Positions 30,506-42,305 of a stretch of 64,000 nucleotides of DNA are shown piece by piece (the stretch's first letter is position 1; each line of letters begins with the position of its first letter). Made by a program: the position numbers and the translations under genes. This stretch comes from Mixophyes australis (lineage: Eukaryota; Chordata; Amphibia; Anura; Limnodynastidae): positions 70,565,505-70,629,504 of the forward strand of contig JAVHZZ010000005.1 of assembly GCA_036250195.1 (NCBI GenBank), read 5' to 3'. A model generated the notes under the pieces. The model ran no database searches. It worked only from the letters and a program-made list of their open reading frames with translations, and had not been told where the DNA came from.

Positions 30506-33019
30506 TTGGTCTCATATCGTCGTCCCCCTGGAGCACACCAACAATTTATTGAGGATTTCTCTGCATGGCTCCCTCACTTCTTATCTTCAGACATCCCCAC
30601 CATCATCATGGGTGACTTCAACATCCCCATTGATAACCCACCTTCCAAAGCTGCTTCCAAACTACTCTCTCTAACATCCTCACTTGACCTCTCCCAGTGG
30701 ATTGCATCATCTACTCATAAGGATGGCCACTGCCTTGATCTTGTTTTCTCTAGGCTATGCTCAGTTTCTAATTTTATTAATACACCCTTCCCCCTCTCGG
30801 ATCATCACCTTATCAGCTACACTCTCACCCCCACTGCTCTAACCTCTCTACTGTCTAACTCAACCAAGCCTCCTCATACTCGTAGAAATCTTAATTCTAT
30901 TAATCTTCAACAATTTTCCACCTCTCTCCAACACCTTCTCTCCCCTATCTCTACATTCTCATCCCCTGAGATGGCAGTACCTCATTTTCACCTAACCTTA
31001 GCAACGGCCCTTGATCAAGTGGCTCCAGCGACACTTCATACTACACGTCGACTTCGATGTCAACCGTGGCACACCAAAGCAACACGAAATCTTCAAAAAC
31101 TGTCCCGTAAAGCAGAACGTCACTGGCGTAAATCTCGAAGCTCTAATGACTTCTTCACATATACTTCTGTCTACCACTCCTATCGAAATGCTCTGGACAC
31201 TGCAAAACAAACATACTTTCAATCTCTTATCTATGCTCAGGCTTCTAACCCCAAACGCCTTTTCAATACATTTAATCATCTTCTCAATCCTCCCACCCCG
31301 AACCCTCCATCTACTATCAGTGCTCAGGATCTTGCTTCCTACTTCAAGGACAAGATTGACAAGATCAGACTAGAAATGGTATCCTCTTCCTCAACAAGCC
31401 ATCAGCTCATTTCCTTCCCACTACCCTCTGACACCCTTTCTTCATTTGACCCCACAAATGAAGAGGAAATTTCTACGCTCTTCTTATCTTCCTACTCTAC
31501 CTCCTGTCCTCTTGATCCTATTCCCTCGCAAATTGGTAGATCCCTGTCTTCTGTGCTCATTTCACCTCTAACTCAAATCTGTAATCTCTCACTCTCTACT
31601 GGCATCTTTCCATCACTATACAAGCATGCAGTGATTACTCCTATTCTAAAAAAACAAAACTCCGACCCAAACTCTCTCTCAAATTACCGTCCCATCTCTC
31701 AGCTCCCTTGCCCCTCCAAGCTTCTAGAGAGACTTGCCTACACTCGCCTCACACGCTTTCTTTCCGCAAACAACCTGTTGGATCCTCTTCAGTCTGGCTT
31801 TCGTTCTCAACACTCCACAGAGACTGCGCTGACCAAGGTTGTTAATGATCTGATCACTGCTAAGACTGAACGCCATTACTCTCTCCTAATTCTCCTGGAT
31901 CTCTCAGCTGCATTTGACACCGTTGACCACTCTCTTCTCATACAAACGCTGCAATCCCTAGGTCTTCAAGACACAGTTCTATCCTGGTTCTCATCCTACC
32001 TCTCTAATCGCTCTTTCACTGTTAATTTCTCTGGAGCCACCTCTGCTCCGCTTCCCCTATCAGTTGGAGTACCACAAGGCTCAGTGCTAGGTCCTCTGCT
32101 GTTCTCTATCTATACCGCTTCTCTTGGAAATCGAATAAGTTCCTTTGGCTTTCAGTATCATCTCTATGCGGATGATACCCAAATCTATCTATCCTCTCCT
32201 GATATCTCGACATCTGTGTTGTCCCGTGTAACTGACTGTCTTTCTGCCATTTCATCTTGGATGTCCTCTCGTCAACTCAAACTTAATCTTTCTAAAACAG
32301 AGTTAATAATATTCCCACCCGCCAACAAGAGCATACCTGACATTTCTATCTCTGTTGATAACATGACCATAAATCCCACCCCACAAGCTCGCTGCCTAGG
32401 TGTAATCCTTGATTCACGCCTATCCTTTGTTCCCCACATTGACTCTATATCTAAATCATGTTACATACATCTAAAGAACATTTCCAGAATCCGCACATAT
32501 CTCACACAAGACACTGCTAAAACCTTAATTCATGCACTAATCATCTCCCGCATTGACTATTGCAATTCCCTCCTTACTGGTCTTCCCAAAAACAGACTCA
32601 AACCCCTAAAATCTATTTTGCATGCTTCGGCAAGACTGATTTTCCTTGCAAATAGCTATTCCTCTGTTGAATCACTCTGTATGTCTCTACACTGGCTGCC
32701 TGTCTTCTACCGAATCCAATATAAAATACTTTTACTAACCTACAAGGCCATCAACAAAGCTGCACCAACATACATCTCCTCTCTTGTCTCAAAATATCTC
32801 CCAACTCGGCAACTCCGTTCTGCAAAAGATCTGCGTCTCTCATCCACCCTCATTACATCCTCCCATTCCCGGTTACAGGACTTTTTTCGGGCTGCACCCA
32901 CTCTATGGAACTCTCTCCCTCGCACAATAAGACTCTCCTCTGTTCTACAAACTTTCAAGCGTTCTCTGAAAACCTACCTATTCAGACAAGCTTATAATAT
33001 TCCTCAACCACCATCTTAA
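30506..33019 (+). CDS. L2 ORF2 fragment: partial endonuclease plus reverse transcriptase
   Basis: 837 residues in one open frame. The apurinic-type endonuclease is cut at its N-terminus and shows IIMGDFNIP (33-41), DLVFSR (78-83) and the catalytic SDHH (98-101). The RT has [27 protein letters not shown] (motif A, about 461-476), [12 protein letters not shown] (motif B) and [10 protein letters not shown] (motif C, about 554-563), and ends [10 protein letters not shown]. The RT would be complete, but loss of the first part of the endonuclease and of any ORF1 and 5' promoter makes the copy dependent on others. The stated start is only where the frame opens; no true initiation codon is implied. 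Confidence 0.9.
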   Translation: MVSYRRPPGAHQQFIEDFSAWLPHFLSSDIPTIIMGDFNIPIDNPPSKAASKLLSLTSSLDLSQWIASSTHKDGHCLDLVFSRLCSVSNFINTPFPLSDHHLISYTLTPTALTSLLSNSTKPPHTRRNLNSINLQQFSTSLQHLLSPISTFSSPEMAVPHFHLTLATALDQVAPATLHTTRRLRCQPWHTKATRNLQKLSRKAERHWRKSRSSNDFFTYTSVYHSYRNALDTAKQTYFQSLIYAQASNPKRLFNTFNHLLNPPTPNPPSTISAQDLASYFKDKIDKIRLEMVSSSSTSHQLISFPLPSDTLSSFDPTNEEEISTLFLSSYSTSCPLDPIPSQIGRSLSSVLISPLTQICNLSLSTGIFPSLYKHAVITPILKKQNSDPNSLSNYRPISQLPCPSKLLERLAYTRLTRFLSANNLLDPLQSGFRSQHSTETALTKVVNDLITAKTERHYSLLILLDLSAAFDTVDHSLLIQTLQSLGLQDTVLSWFSSYLSNRSFTVNFSGATSAPLPLSVGVPQGSVLGPLLFSIYTASLGNRISSFGFQYHLYADDTQIYLSSPDISTSVLSRVTDCLSAISSWMSSRQLKLNLSKTELIIFPPANKSIPDISISVDNMTINPTPQARCLGVILDSRLSFVPHIDSISKSCYIHLKNISRIRTYLTQDTAKTLIHALIISRIDYCNSLLTGLPKNRLKPLKSILHASARLIFLANSYSSVESLCMSLHWLPVFYRIQYKILLLTYKAINKAAPTYISSLVSKYLPTRQLRSAKDLRLSSTLITSSHSRLQDFFRAAPTLWNSLPRTIRLSSVLQTFKRSLKTYLFRQAYNIPQPPS

Positions 33020-33334
33020 CCTCACTACCTTTAGCCTGTTACACAATTTCACACAAGACAACTACCCCCGGACCAACATTGTTGTGTGACAGGATCACTT
33101 AGCTTATGAGTCACCCTACCTTTGCAGTCTGGCTGGGCCAAGATGCAAAATGTATACTTAACCTCATGTGTCAATCTCCCATTGTCCAATAGATTGTAAG
33201 CTTGCGAGCAGGGCCTTCTCACCTCTTTGTCTGTTTTACCCAGTTTGTTTATTAGTTTATTACGTTTGTCCCCAATTGTAAAGCGCTACGGAATATGTTG
33301 GCGCTATATAAATAAATGATGATGATGATGATGA
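30506..33334 (+). mobile_element. 5'-truncated L2-clade LINE, recent
   Basis: Contains an uninterrupted frame (30506-33019), a 3' UTR, and the L2 terminus TTGGCGCTATATAAATAAAT followed by six GATs. The frame begins inside the endonuclease, with a stop just upstream, so the copy is 5'-truncated and not autonomous. Lack of decay points to a recent insertion. Copies of its tail lie at 13785-13865 and 35691-35907. Confidence 0.92.
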
Positions 33335-34599
33335 TATTAAAGCTTATTTCACCAGCATTAACCCGGTTTTGACAGAGTAGCGATCACATCTAGCGGTCAC
33401 AAGTTATGAGCAATATGAGATTAGTACTCAAAAGTACTTTGTTTGTGGGTCAGTTTGAACTGGTTATTCAGCGGGAAGACACATAGACAACTGTTGGAGT
33501 GAGCAGCCCCTCCTTTGTTAGAAGATCAAATTAACTGACCTATAACCAGCAGACAACTGGAACATCGTTAACCCTGGACCAATGAAGACCTCACTGAGTG
33601 TTATCTGTGTACATAGTGACATCATCAGTGTTTTTTAGCTAACTGAAACTGCAGACAAGTAAGTTTCTCTGGGCCATTGTTTTCTACCTTCCTGACTGCA
33701 AACTACATGGACCTGGGCCCGGGTGAAGCGCTAGTGAAAATGTAGTGTATTCGATTTTTATGCTTTCCTGTTAATTATATTATCTTTTATACGTCATAAT
33801 GGCTTGCTGTAAATCCTGCTATATTTTGCAATTATATCTCTTTGTGCATTGGAACCACAATAATCGCATTGGACAATGTTTATTGGTAGCGATGAAACAA
33901 ACATAACATTATTAATGATGACAGTCGCTTTTGCAAGATAGTACATGTATATACAGTCAGGAGCAACTTTAAAAATGCTTTTTATGTACAATAGTCATTA
34001 AATCCTAAAAAAAATATTTTGTGGGAAAAAATAGAAAAACAACTTTTTTCATTTTAATAAGTGACATTAATTAAATAGTTTTTTTCTGTGCATTCTTTTG
34101 TGTCTTTATATTCCATGTGTATTGGATGTACCATACAGTGTTTTGTCTGTTAGAATAGAACGGACATAGACCCAATTCATCGACAGACATATTTTTACAC
34201 TCCTTGTTGAATATGGACGTACTTATTCCTGATTTATACGTTTATTTTAAAAAAAATACACAATACTTTTGTTTGGCATCCCTTGTATGTGTACATCCAT
34301 TTTTATAAGTTTTAAATCCAATTCACAAACGATTGAATCTGAAGGTTCAGCCCAAGTGCTCCTCTAATGTGACTAATTAGTCAATCTATTGTTTACATTG
34401 TGAATATGAGTGTTTTTTAGGACAAAACATTGTTATCAGCAAGATTTCTCTGTCAAACGATATATATATGGTCCACTTATTTATTATGTTCATACTTATT
34501 CACTGATTTGATTATATTATGTATACAAATAGGCACCAATCCTTTGTCTATAAAACAGTTTGTATAAAATGTCTGTCAAACGGAAAGACCAATAGAGAT
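33335..34599. other. No gene recognised
   Basis: AT-rich sequence without supportable motifs. The last part may belong to the PLE terminal fragment that begins near 34600. Confidence 0.4.
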
Positions 34600-34657
34600 A
34601 CCCCACATCTGCAAAGGAGGAGTATATATTATACAAACACTACCAGATGATCATATG

Positions 34658-34695
34658 CCATTGAGAAAGTCTTCTATTGGATGAAACGCGTTGGG
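34658..34695 (+). ncRNA. Degenerate hammerhead motif
   Basis: ATTGAGAAAGTC, loop TTCTATTG, then GATGAAACGCGTTGGG. The GAAACGCGTT half is identical to the intact copy at 9872-9917; the CTGATGA half is damaged. Probably inactive. Confidence 0.5.
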
Positions 34696-35559
34696 TTTTG
34701 CCCACAATCCACAGTATAATGCATGTGATACTCAGTGCTGGATTAAGGCTCTGGGAGGCCCGGGGCACTTTAGACAGGGGGGCCCCTAAAGTGTACTATG
34801 GCTATAATTTTAGACAAATACACAGACAATACTGTGTGCACTACTGTTAGGTGCAGGCAGCTTCCCCTTCATGAGTAGAGCAGTGTGAAGTGGGACATAC
34901 CTCCCAACTGTACCTGTAGTCGGGACAAAGTCTTGACTTAGTGGGTCAGTCCCCAAACTCAGGACTGCCCCACCAGAATCAGGACAGTTGGCAGAATGTC
35001 CTGCTTTCTCCTACCTGTTCTTCCCGCTTTCAATACTTGTTGTTGTCGCTTGGGTCCTAAGCTCAGTTGTGCTTGTCTGGATCCTGGAATGTTGGTTCCC
35101 TGTTTGGAAATAGAATAGGTACATGACATATAGAAATATCAGCAAAGAGTGAACACAGTAGGCCTCCCTGCCTCTATCCAGTCCGACATTAAATCAAAAC
35201 AATTCATGTTTTATTATTAGTGCTCCTTTGCTGTAACCAGCCCGATTGTAAAATAATTTTATTCATCTTTAATAAAAAGACCCATAGCCCCCAAACAACC
35301 CCAACATTAAATTAATAGTAATCACATTTATTAAATAAACCAATTTCCTACCACACATTAAATAACTTGCATTCACTTTTAAGAAATACTCTGCCACACA
35401 TTTAATTAATAGCACCCAAACCACCCCAACAATAAATTAATCATCCCACCCTACATTGATAAGTCTGCACCAACCCCACTATTAAATTAAATTGCCTCAC
35501 CAACACCCCACAAACAAAATAACACCCATTAATTAGCCACTACCTACCTCACACATTAC

Positions 35560-35690
35560 ATTGCCACAAGCCCCTTGTGCCCTCACACACACTACATTGC
35601 CACAATCCCCCTGCTGCCCTCACATGTTATACTGCCACAACCCCCTGCTGCCCTCACACACATTATACTGCCACAAGCCCCCTGCTGCCC
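35560..35690. repeat. Short tandem repeat inside the hAT element
   Basis: About four units of roughly 33 bp of the type ACTGCCACAA-CCCCCTGCTGCCCTCACA. The L2 tail begins at its end. Confidence 0.75.
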
Positions 35691-35907
35691 TCATCATCAT
35701 CATCATCATTTATATAGCGCCAACATATTCCTTAGCGCTTTACAATTGGGGACAAACATAGTAAACTAATAAACAAACTGGGTAAAACAGACAAAGAGGT
35801 GAGAAGGCCCTGCTCGCAAGCTTACAATCTATTGGACAATGGGAGTTTGACACATGAGGTTAAGTTTACATTTGCAGTTGGCCCAGCCAGACTGCAAAGG
35901 TAAAAGT
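35691..35907 (-). mobile_element. L2 LINE 3' end nested in the hAT element
   Basis: Reverse complement of the last 215 bp or so of the L2 at 33110-33330, including AGCGCTTTACAATTGGGGAC and GAGAAGGCCCTGCTCGCAAG, with an ATC-repeat tail. It inserted after the hAT element had formed or is shared by the family. Confidence 0.88.
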
Positions 35908-36780
35908 GACTGTTGCTTAAAATTATTTCTCTTACATTTGAAAAAGGGCAATTTATATCCCAAGAAGTATTGAATTATACTGGCAATCAAACAAAGTGGC
36001 AAACTGGCTGTTCAAAACTCAATATACAAGCAGGGCAGCATTGTAATAACATATATATGTTTTATGTTAAAACATAAAATAAATGCTTGCCTAAGGTCAC
36101 AGAATAAATCAATAATGACCTTTACAACATCATAAAATGCACCCACACTATGGCATTACATTAGGGGTATCCTCCTACATTATGTAGCACCACGAATTAA
36201 AACATGCCCTGCCATATTGTGGTTAAATTAAATGTATTTCATTCAGCCCCAAGATCAAGTTACACATTATGACCCCAGCTCTGCAATGCTCTGCCATTTA
36301 TATTAATATTGAGCTCAGGGCTGATTTTGGGTCTACATGTTCTGCAATATTAGGTGCATTGCACTTTATTGCTGTATATATTGTAGTGTGAGCAGCATGC
36401 CTCTCCACTGTTCCAATTTAAGCAGGACAATTTCGATTTGAAGAGCATGTTTGCCACAACTCACACCATCTATGGTGAGTGGGTGCCATAGGGACATGCC
36501 AGCTATTTGTGGACATTGAAAGGGGCAAGTTAGAGGAAAGTGTGAAGGGCTTTATAATTAATAAATAGGCAGATTTGGGTAGTGTGTGAGTGTAAATTGA
36601 GGGTGTGCTTTATGTAAATCATATTGGAGTTTGTTTTGGCCCGATTTTCCATTTATAAATGTTGGGAGATATGCATTGGTGAATTGAAATGCCAAGCACA
36701 ATGGAAGACTGGAAGGCTGGAAGGCAGGCAGACAGACAGACATACACTTACCTTGCTCTCTGCTGCATCACTCCAAGCTG

Positions 36781-36943
36781 CTCAGACAGGAAGTGAAATG
36801 AGCACTTCCTGTCTGAGACAAATCAGCAACAGGCAGCATCACGATTGGCTGCCTGTTGCTGCCACTGACCACCAATGATGTTTTTATTAACTTTCGTTTT
36901 CACCCCCCCTGAGGGGGTTGAAAACGAAAGTTAATAAAAACAT
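36781..36943. repeat. Three consecutive perfect hairpins near the hAT right end
   Basis: 15-bp arms CTCAGACAGGAAGTG/CACTTCCTGTCTGAG (36781-36817); 14-bp arms CAGCAACAGGCAGC/GCTGCCTGTTGCTG (36824-36861); and 25-bp arms at 36878-36902 and 36919-36943. None has a mismatch. Confidence 0.9.
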
Positions 36944-37578
36944 GCAGCAGCTTCTCTCCTCCCAGGCGGCAGGGGGCCCTCAAAGAGAGGGGGGACCGGG
37001 GCATGTGCCCCCCCTTAATCCGGCTATGGTGATACTATTCACTCCTCCGCATCCCGAGGTTTTCATCTCTGCATCATGGAACTGGGTACCCAGTTCCATT
37101 TTCTAATTCCATTTCACCGCAACAGCAAGTAGCAAACCGATTCACTACTTATGTTTGACACGTCAAACTCATAAAACATTTAGTGTTTAATCTAGACTTT
37201 ATATCTTGCTACACTGGAGACCCACTTGTTTTATCAATAATAACTCACTGGTTATTCATCGCCTCATATTGAAATCTGATCAAGTGACTGTTCATAAGTT
37301 TAAAGGATGGTTTCCATTGCATTTATCAATTGTTTTTACCTTTGAGACATTTCCATCAATTTAATATAAGGTTACATACCTATATATAGACATTGCATCG
37401 TTGTATTCGCATGAGATGTAATCTAATTGTTATTTATTTGCTTGTTCATCTGTTAGTATTTATTTATTTATTTATTTTATTATATAGTGTTGATTTATCC
37501 TTTTAAATCACTATAAGGTTTAAGGTCCATTGAGTGTTATATTTTAACCTGGATTATATATGCATTTTTTTATTTTTT

Positions 37579-37580
37579 AT

Positions 37581-37625
<45 letters not shown>
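37579..37625. repeat. (TA)n microsatellite
   Basis: About 22 TA units at the end of the PLE terminal fragment. Confidence 0.95.
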
Positions 37626-37627
<2 letters not shown>

Positions 37628-37882
37628 ATTGTATTGGTGGTATTTTTTTTATTTATGGGTAGCAGGTCTAAGTTACACAGGTCTGCAAAATTTAAGCTAT
37701 TGAAAGCTTTTTTAATAATACTTTTATATTCTTAATCATACTCCTGTGTACATCTAGAAATAGTATATAAAATACCAGATCACATTTACCTATAAGGGGG
37801 TTACGTACATTTGTAAAAAAAAACAAGAAGTTTAATTGTTCTTGACATATTTATTGTGAAATATGAAGAAGTGTAGATGATA

Positions 37883-38866
37883 TCACTGTGTTTTTGTCTT
37901 AATTGCATAATAAAATAACAATAAAATCAAACAATAATAGAAACAAAACCATATTATTGAAAAAATCGTTAATATCTTTTTTTTTTTGTCTTCAAACTTT
38001 GTGTCATCTCTGTGTATCATCCAGCAGTAATCAGCCATCATGCTGACGTCCCAACTACGTTGGTATCTTCTTTCTACATCTTTAAAGTCTTGGTAGAACC
38101 GTTCACCCTGTTCTTCACTGTAGTCCCCGAGATTATTCAGGAAATGCTCAATATGGGAATTCAAAAAATTTACTTTTAAACTCATATTGCAGCCAAGGTT
38201 TCTGTAACTATTAATCATTTCCTTGACAATTTATTTGTAGTTTGGATCCTTGACATTGCCTAAAAATTTTGAAATCACTTGTTTGAAAGAAGTCCACGCA
38301 GAAAGTTCCACAATATTCATTACACGCCCATAATGTTCATCTTTTATTAACTTTCTAATGTCAGGGCCTGTAAAAATGCCTTCCTTCAGTTTAGCATTGG
38401 ATATGTTAGGGAATTTGGTGCAAAGATATTTGAAAGTTTCTCCATCTTTAGGCAGTGCTTTTACAAATTGTTTCATCAGTCCTAATTTTATATGTAAAGG
38501 TGGAAGTAAAACTTTATTTGGATCTACTAAACTGGATTTGATGACATTATTTTTTCCAATTTCTAAACTCTTTCGAGCTGGCCAATTGTTTTTTTTGCGA
38601 ATGTAAATTTTTAGTTCTGCTATCCCATTCACAGAGAAAACATGGTAATTTGGTGTAACCTTCTTGCTGGCCAAATACCATGCATAACATTTTAAGATCT
38701 CCACATATTAACCGGTTGTCTTGCATATCCAATCAGTTCCAAAACAGTTTTCAAATCTTCATATGTTTCTTTAAGATAGACTGAATGTGCTAATGGTATT
38801 GACGTGTATGTGTTGCCGCTGTGCAATAAAACAGCTTTTAAACTTCTTTTTGAAGAATCTATGAAT
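37883..38866 (-). pseudogene. Broken gene of an unnamed repetitive protein family
   Basis: Four pieces in minus-strand order: SLKAVLLHSGN...SIPLAHSVYLKETYEDLK (from about 38853), ICGDLKMLCMVFG...GYTKLPCFLCEWDSR (38547-38732), then LPPLHIKLGLMKQFVKALPK, FTGPDIRKLIKD and SAWTSFKQVISKFLGN (38231-38704), and NLGDYSEEQGERFYQDF with DVSMMADYCW (37883-38218). Two frameshifts and one stop separate them. I recall such proteins as uncharacterised and repeated in many animal genomes, hence probably transposon-encoded; I cannot name the superfamily or enzyme activity. The CX2CXWD motif (CFLCEWD) could bind metal. Damage is light, so loss is fairly recent. Confidence 0.6.
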
Positions 38867-39240
38867 GTATATGTACTGTGTGTGTAGTGTGTACTATGTG
38901 TGTGTATGTGGTGGTAAGCAGTGGTTAAAATGAGCCGGCAAAGGGCAAAACTGTGTTGCATCTGTTGTATTTGGTTCCACCTTTGCCAGCTCACCTTGTA
39001 GTTGTAATTACTGTGTGTGTGCAATATTCCTTTAGACAGTATGGGGTTTAGGCCCTTTGTAAATTTCAGCTTCAGGCCCATGTGGACCTTAATCTGGCAC
39101 TGGACAGGGGGAAGTTTTATGACGAGAACTGAATTGTGATAAATTAGTTGAAAAAGCTTTTTCATCGCAGACCTGTTTTATTTATATAGAGTGTGAATTA
39201 AATATTTTTTTACCATTTAACTCATCTAGTTCCATTTTGT

Positions 39241-39244
<4 letters not shown>
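38867..39244. other. No gene recognised
   Basis: Contains a GT-rich microsatellite (about 38865-38920). Nothing else supportable. Confidence 0.4.

Positions 39245-39303
<59 letters not shown>
39245..39303. repeat. (TA)n microsatellite
   Basis: Long TA run with nothing recognisable at either edge. Confidence 0.95.
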
Positions 39304-39307
<4 letters not shown>

Positions 39308-40473
39308 AATGTATATCAAGCCATTAAATCTAAACTTTAAGGTGGTTCCAAAAATACATCAATTAGAACCTTATTAATATTACAGTTCAATTGGAACGAT
39401 TGAGCGCATAACCTAATTTAAATAGCATAGTGGGCTACCTTGGGCTGAGTCACTGGTCTAGCTGCATTTCAATAGAAAATTGCCGCTGATTGCTCATTAC
39501 AATCTAGCAGTTTACTAAACGGTGTTGTTGAAATTAAAAAGTTGAAATCCCGCAGAGTAGTGCAATGGCATGGAAACAGCGGCCTTGTTAAGGAGAAATA
39601 GAGCTGTAATGTGGGTGAAGCACGTAGTATGCTGGTGCAACTTCAGTAGTTGGGCCAAGGATAATGTTTTAAAAATATGTTCTTACAAGTTATAATAAAG
39701 CCCATTGTGCTAATTAATAGCTATGTACTTAACAGATGGGCTTTGGAAGCCTGGAGTACTTAATTTACATAAGTTATTGATAATTCCCCTATTACATCCT
39801 ATTATAGCAGGCATTATCCCTCTAACGGCCCATGGTTTGGAATATATACAAATATTTCTAAAGAAATATGTTGTAAATTTACCTTCCTACCTTTAGGAAA
39901 CTATGTCTATTTTATAAGCTCTGAGTAACTTTAATTGGTTAAACAATTTCTCTTGGGCATCTGTTGATGTACAATCATCATATACATCAACTATATAAAG
40001 TACAGGATATTTGTATGCAAAGACTTTCTACACATGGATTCAGTTACTGCAAATTATAAGTTAATTATTTAATTTAATTAATTTTATTTATATTACAAAA
40101 TAATTATTATTTTTTTTTACATATGTTTAATTTACAAATATGTGGGACTGCCATGGGTATACGCTTTGAACCCAGTTCTGCCCATCTGCTGATTTGCAGC
40201 TGGAATTTCAAATTTATATATAATTAAAATTTACTAAACATTACATAAACAATGTTCTTATTGTATGGGAAAATTTTGAACCCATTTTCAGGTATTACAT
40301 TAAACCATCTGGTTGTCCAATTGATATAGCAACAATTTCAAGAGTTTACAATTTGTCCATTTGAGTGGGATGGTGCAAGGTACACAGCGCTCCTCAAGTT
40401 AGAGGTCAATTGTAAGATCAATGAGGTTTAGTGTTATAAGCTCTCTTGATAATCTGGAGTAATTTGTAACTTA
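39304..40473. other. No gene recognised
   Basis: AT-rich sequence without supportable features. Confidence 0.45.
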
Positions 40474-40515
40474 TCCTCATGAAGAAGTCTGAAACTGGAT
40501 GAAACATGTTTGGCC
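40474..40515 (+). ncRNA. Hammerhead-like relic
   Basis: CTCATGAAGAAGTC, TGAAACTG, GATGAAACATGTTTGG. It follows the CTGATGAAGTC...GAC-GAAAC layout of the PLE hammerheads, but with a palindromic ACATGT in place of ACGCGT. Stem I does not pair well and no PLE protein is nearby, so it is at most a decayed terminal fragment. Confidence 0.35.
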
Positions 40516-41336
40516 ATTTAACACGTTGATCCATTCATAGAGCAGCAAACCCGGGAGCAGTGAAAAGAGGAATGATCTTTGCCAATTAAACACATGTTAC
40601 ACTGGTACCGTCAGCTACAGTATGATCTGATACAAAGTATTGACTCATTAGTAATTGTGACAGTTTCAGAAACAACTTTTGTTTAGGCTAGTTACACTGA
40701 AGATTTTTCTGACCAACCTGTTATCTCAAACGAATGTACCTACTTTGAAGGTCTGATCAGTCTGGCGATTCATGCATACATACACACTGACACGATTTAC
40801 CTTCAGATCTGTGTTCTTCATCTGGTCCTTCTTCTGGACCTCTAGTCTTCAGAGAATGATAGCACAATATTCATTCATTTATTCTTGTCACATTATCACA
40901 CTAATTAAAATGCCTTGTTATAGCTATACACATGGCCTAACGAATTTCGTTAGCTTCTGCTACTCTGAAACGAAGCAATCTGTCTCAGAACAAACAAATG
41001 AATTATTTCTTCTACAGCACTCTCTACATATTTTTACTGGGACATTCATCGCTAGCATCGGCTGAAGACAACTGTGTAAACTGTATGGAGATCGTGAGCA
41101 TGAGTGCATACACACTACATGATCCGTTGGTGGTTGGTCAGAAAATATTAAACAGTAGGACCAACCAAATGAAACGATAATCGGCACTTTGGGACGACTT
41201 TAGATCATCGTGTCACTACACACTCACACGATATCTGGCCAAACGGTCAGATGTCAGCTGATTGGAGATTTTTCATGCAATCATCGGGCCAGTGTATACC
41301 TAATATATGCACTTATCTTGCCATATTAGTTGTGCA
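40516..41336. other. No gene recognised
   Basis: Unclassified sequence. Confidence 0.4.
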
Positions 41337-41505
41337 GGGGAGGGCTGGCACATTTTAACCTGGGGGGAAAGACTCAACTCAGCCGCTTATTAGGAACATT
41401 TTAAAGAAAATAATGCAGGTGGCCCAATGACCCAGCCAAAGTAGACCACTATGGGACTGGACCGGGGAACAGATGCTCCATTGCTCTCCAGCCCAGCCTG
41501 CCCCT
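41337..41505. mobile_element. Non-autonomous repeat with AGGGCTGG ends, copy 1
   Basis: Shares GAGGGCTGGC, TTTTA(A/G)CCTGGG, ACTCA, TTA(G)GAACAT, GCAGGT(G/A)GCCCA, GTGACCCA-like blocks and CTCCAGCCCAGCC with 62951-63122. The ends are inverted (GGGCTGG.../...CCAGCCC). Probably hAT-type; no clean target duplication. Confidence 0.6.
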
Positions 41506-42002
41506 GTAGCTGTGTGATATCCAAAACAGTGTAATGTCTGTAAATTTATCACCTCCCAAATTAAAACATTTACTGACTGAATAATTCTAAAGTCTATGCA
41601 CACAAAAATATAATGAACTACATAACACCATATGTGGTTTATTTATTAGAATGCACATGCAGTTTAAAATATATGTGAAATCTAATTTGAAACAAGAATG
41701 CAAGAGCACATCAGAAACATCAAATATAGCATATTATCCAATTTAGTTTCAAAGCATTTCTCATTATATCATAAAGGTAACCTGTGCTATTTCAGTTTGA
41801 AATGGCTCCTTTTCTTTGTGGGTTTTTTTTTTTTTTAAATTGTTTAATAATTATTGACGTGTGATAACCCCTTTTGTTAACTTTGTTTGAAGTATGACTC
41901 TCAAGAATTAGAGATTTATAGTAAAATAAAACTGTTTATGTGTATAATGCACGCATAGCCACTATGGAGGCGTCAGTCAGTGCCCTGAAGCAGGTGTAGA
42001 CG
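41506..42002. other. No gene recognised
   Basis: AT-rich; a poly-T run near 41824. Nothing supportable. Confidence 0.4.
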
Positions 42003-42305
42003 GTGGTAATCGTATTAACGATTACCACTGCTCCGACACCCACTTGCCCTACAAAAAAAGACGAAAGTGTTAAAAAACGATGTGACTATTGATAGACTTA
42101 CCTTTACAGCGACTCCGCAGCTAAGCGATGCTCCAAGTCGCGATAACAAGAAACTGTACTGCCGGACACCTCTTCATTAGAAATGACTTGCGGTCAGCAT
42201 TGTAGTGCATCGCTTAGCTGCGGAGTCACTGTAAAGGAAAGTCTATCAATAGTCACATAGTTTTTTAACACTTTCGTCTTTTTTTGTAGGCCAAGTGGGT
42301 GTCGG
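42003..42305. mobile_element. Long inverted repeat (fold-back element)
   Basis: Arms of about 97 bp (42033-42130 and 42210-42305) match with only a few differences. CCGACACCCACTTG pairs with CAAGTGGGTGTCGG, GACGAAAGTGTTAAAAAAC pairs with GTTTTTTAACACTTTCGTC, and GCAGCTAAGCGATGC pairs with GCATCGCTTAGCTGC. The unpaired centre is about 80 bp. A separate perfect 11-bp hairpin, GTGGTAATCGT-ATTA-ACGATTACCAC (42004-42029), sits just left of it. No coding capacity; no target duplication found. Confidence 0.82.

Larger units (their letters stand above)
34733..37028. mobile_element. Non-autonomous hAT element, 2296 bp
   Basis: The ends are inverted: CAGTGCTGGATTAAGG and CCTTAATCCGGCTATG. GTGATACT flanks both sides perfectly (34725-34732, 37029-37036), the 8-bp duplication typical of hAT. 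No transposase is present. The interior holds an ACCTCCCAACTGT-type segment, a run of CACA/CCCC-rich tandem repeats (about 35560-35690), a nested L2 tail and three consecutive perfect hairpins near the right end. Confidence 0.88.
34600..37580 (+). mobile_element. PLE terminal fragment interrupted by a hAT element
   Basis: A degenerate hammerhead (34658-34695) is followed, once the hAT insert is removed, by about 590 bp ending at a (TA)n tract (37579-37625). In the near-complete PLE the hammerhead-to-(TA)n distance is about 630 bp. No RT sequence is present. Assignment rests on the hammerhead-like core and spacing. Confidence 0.45.
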
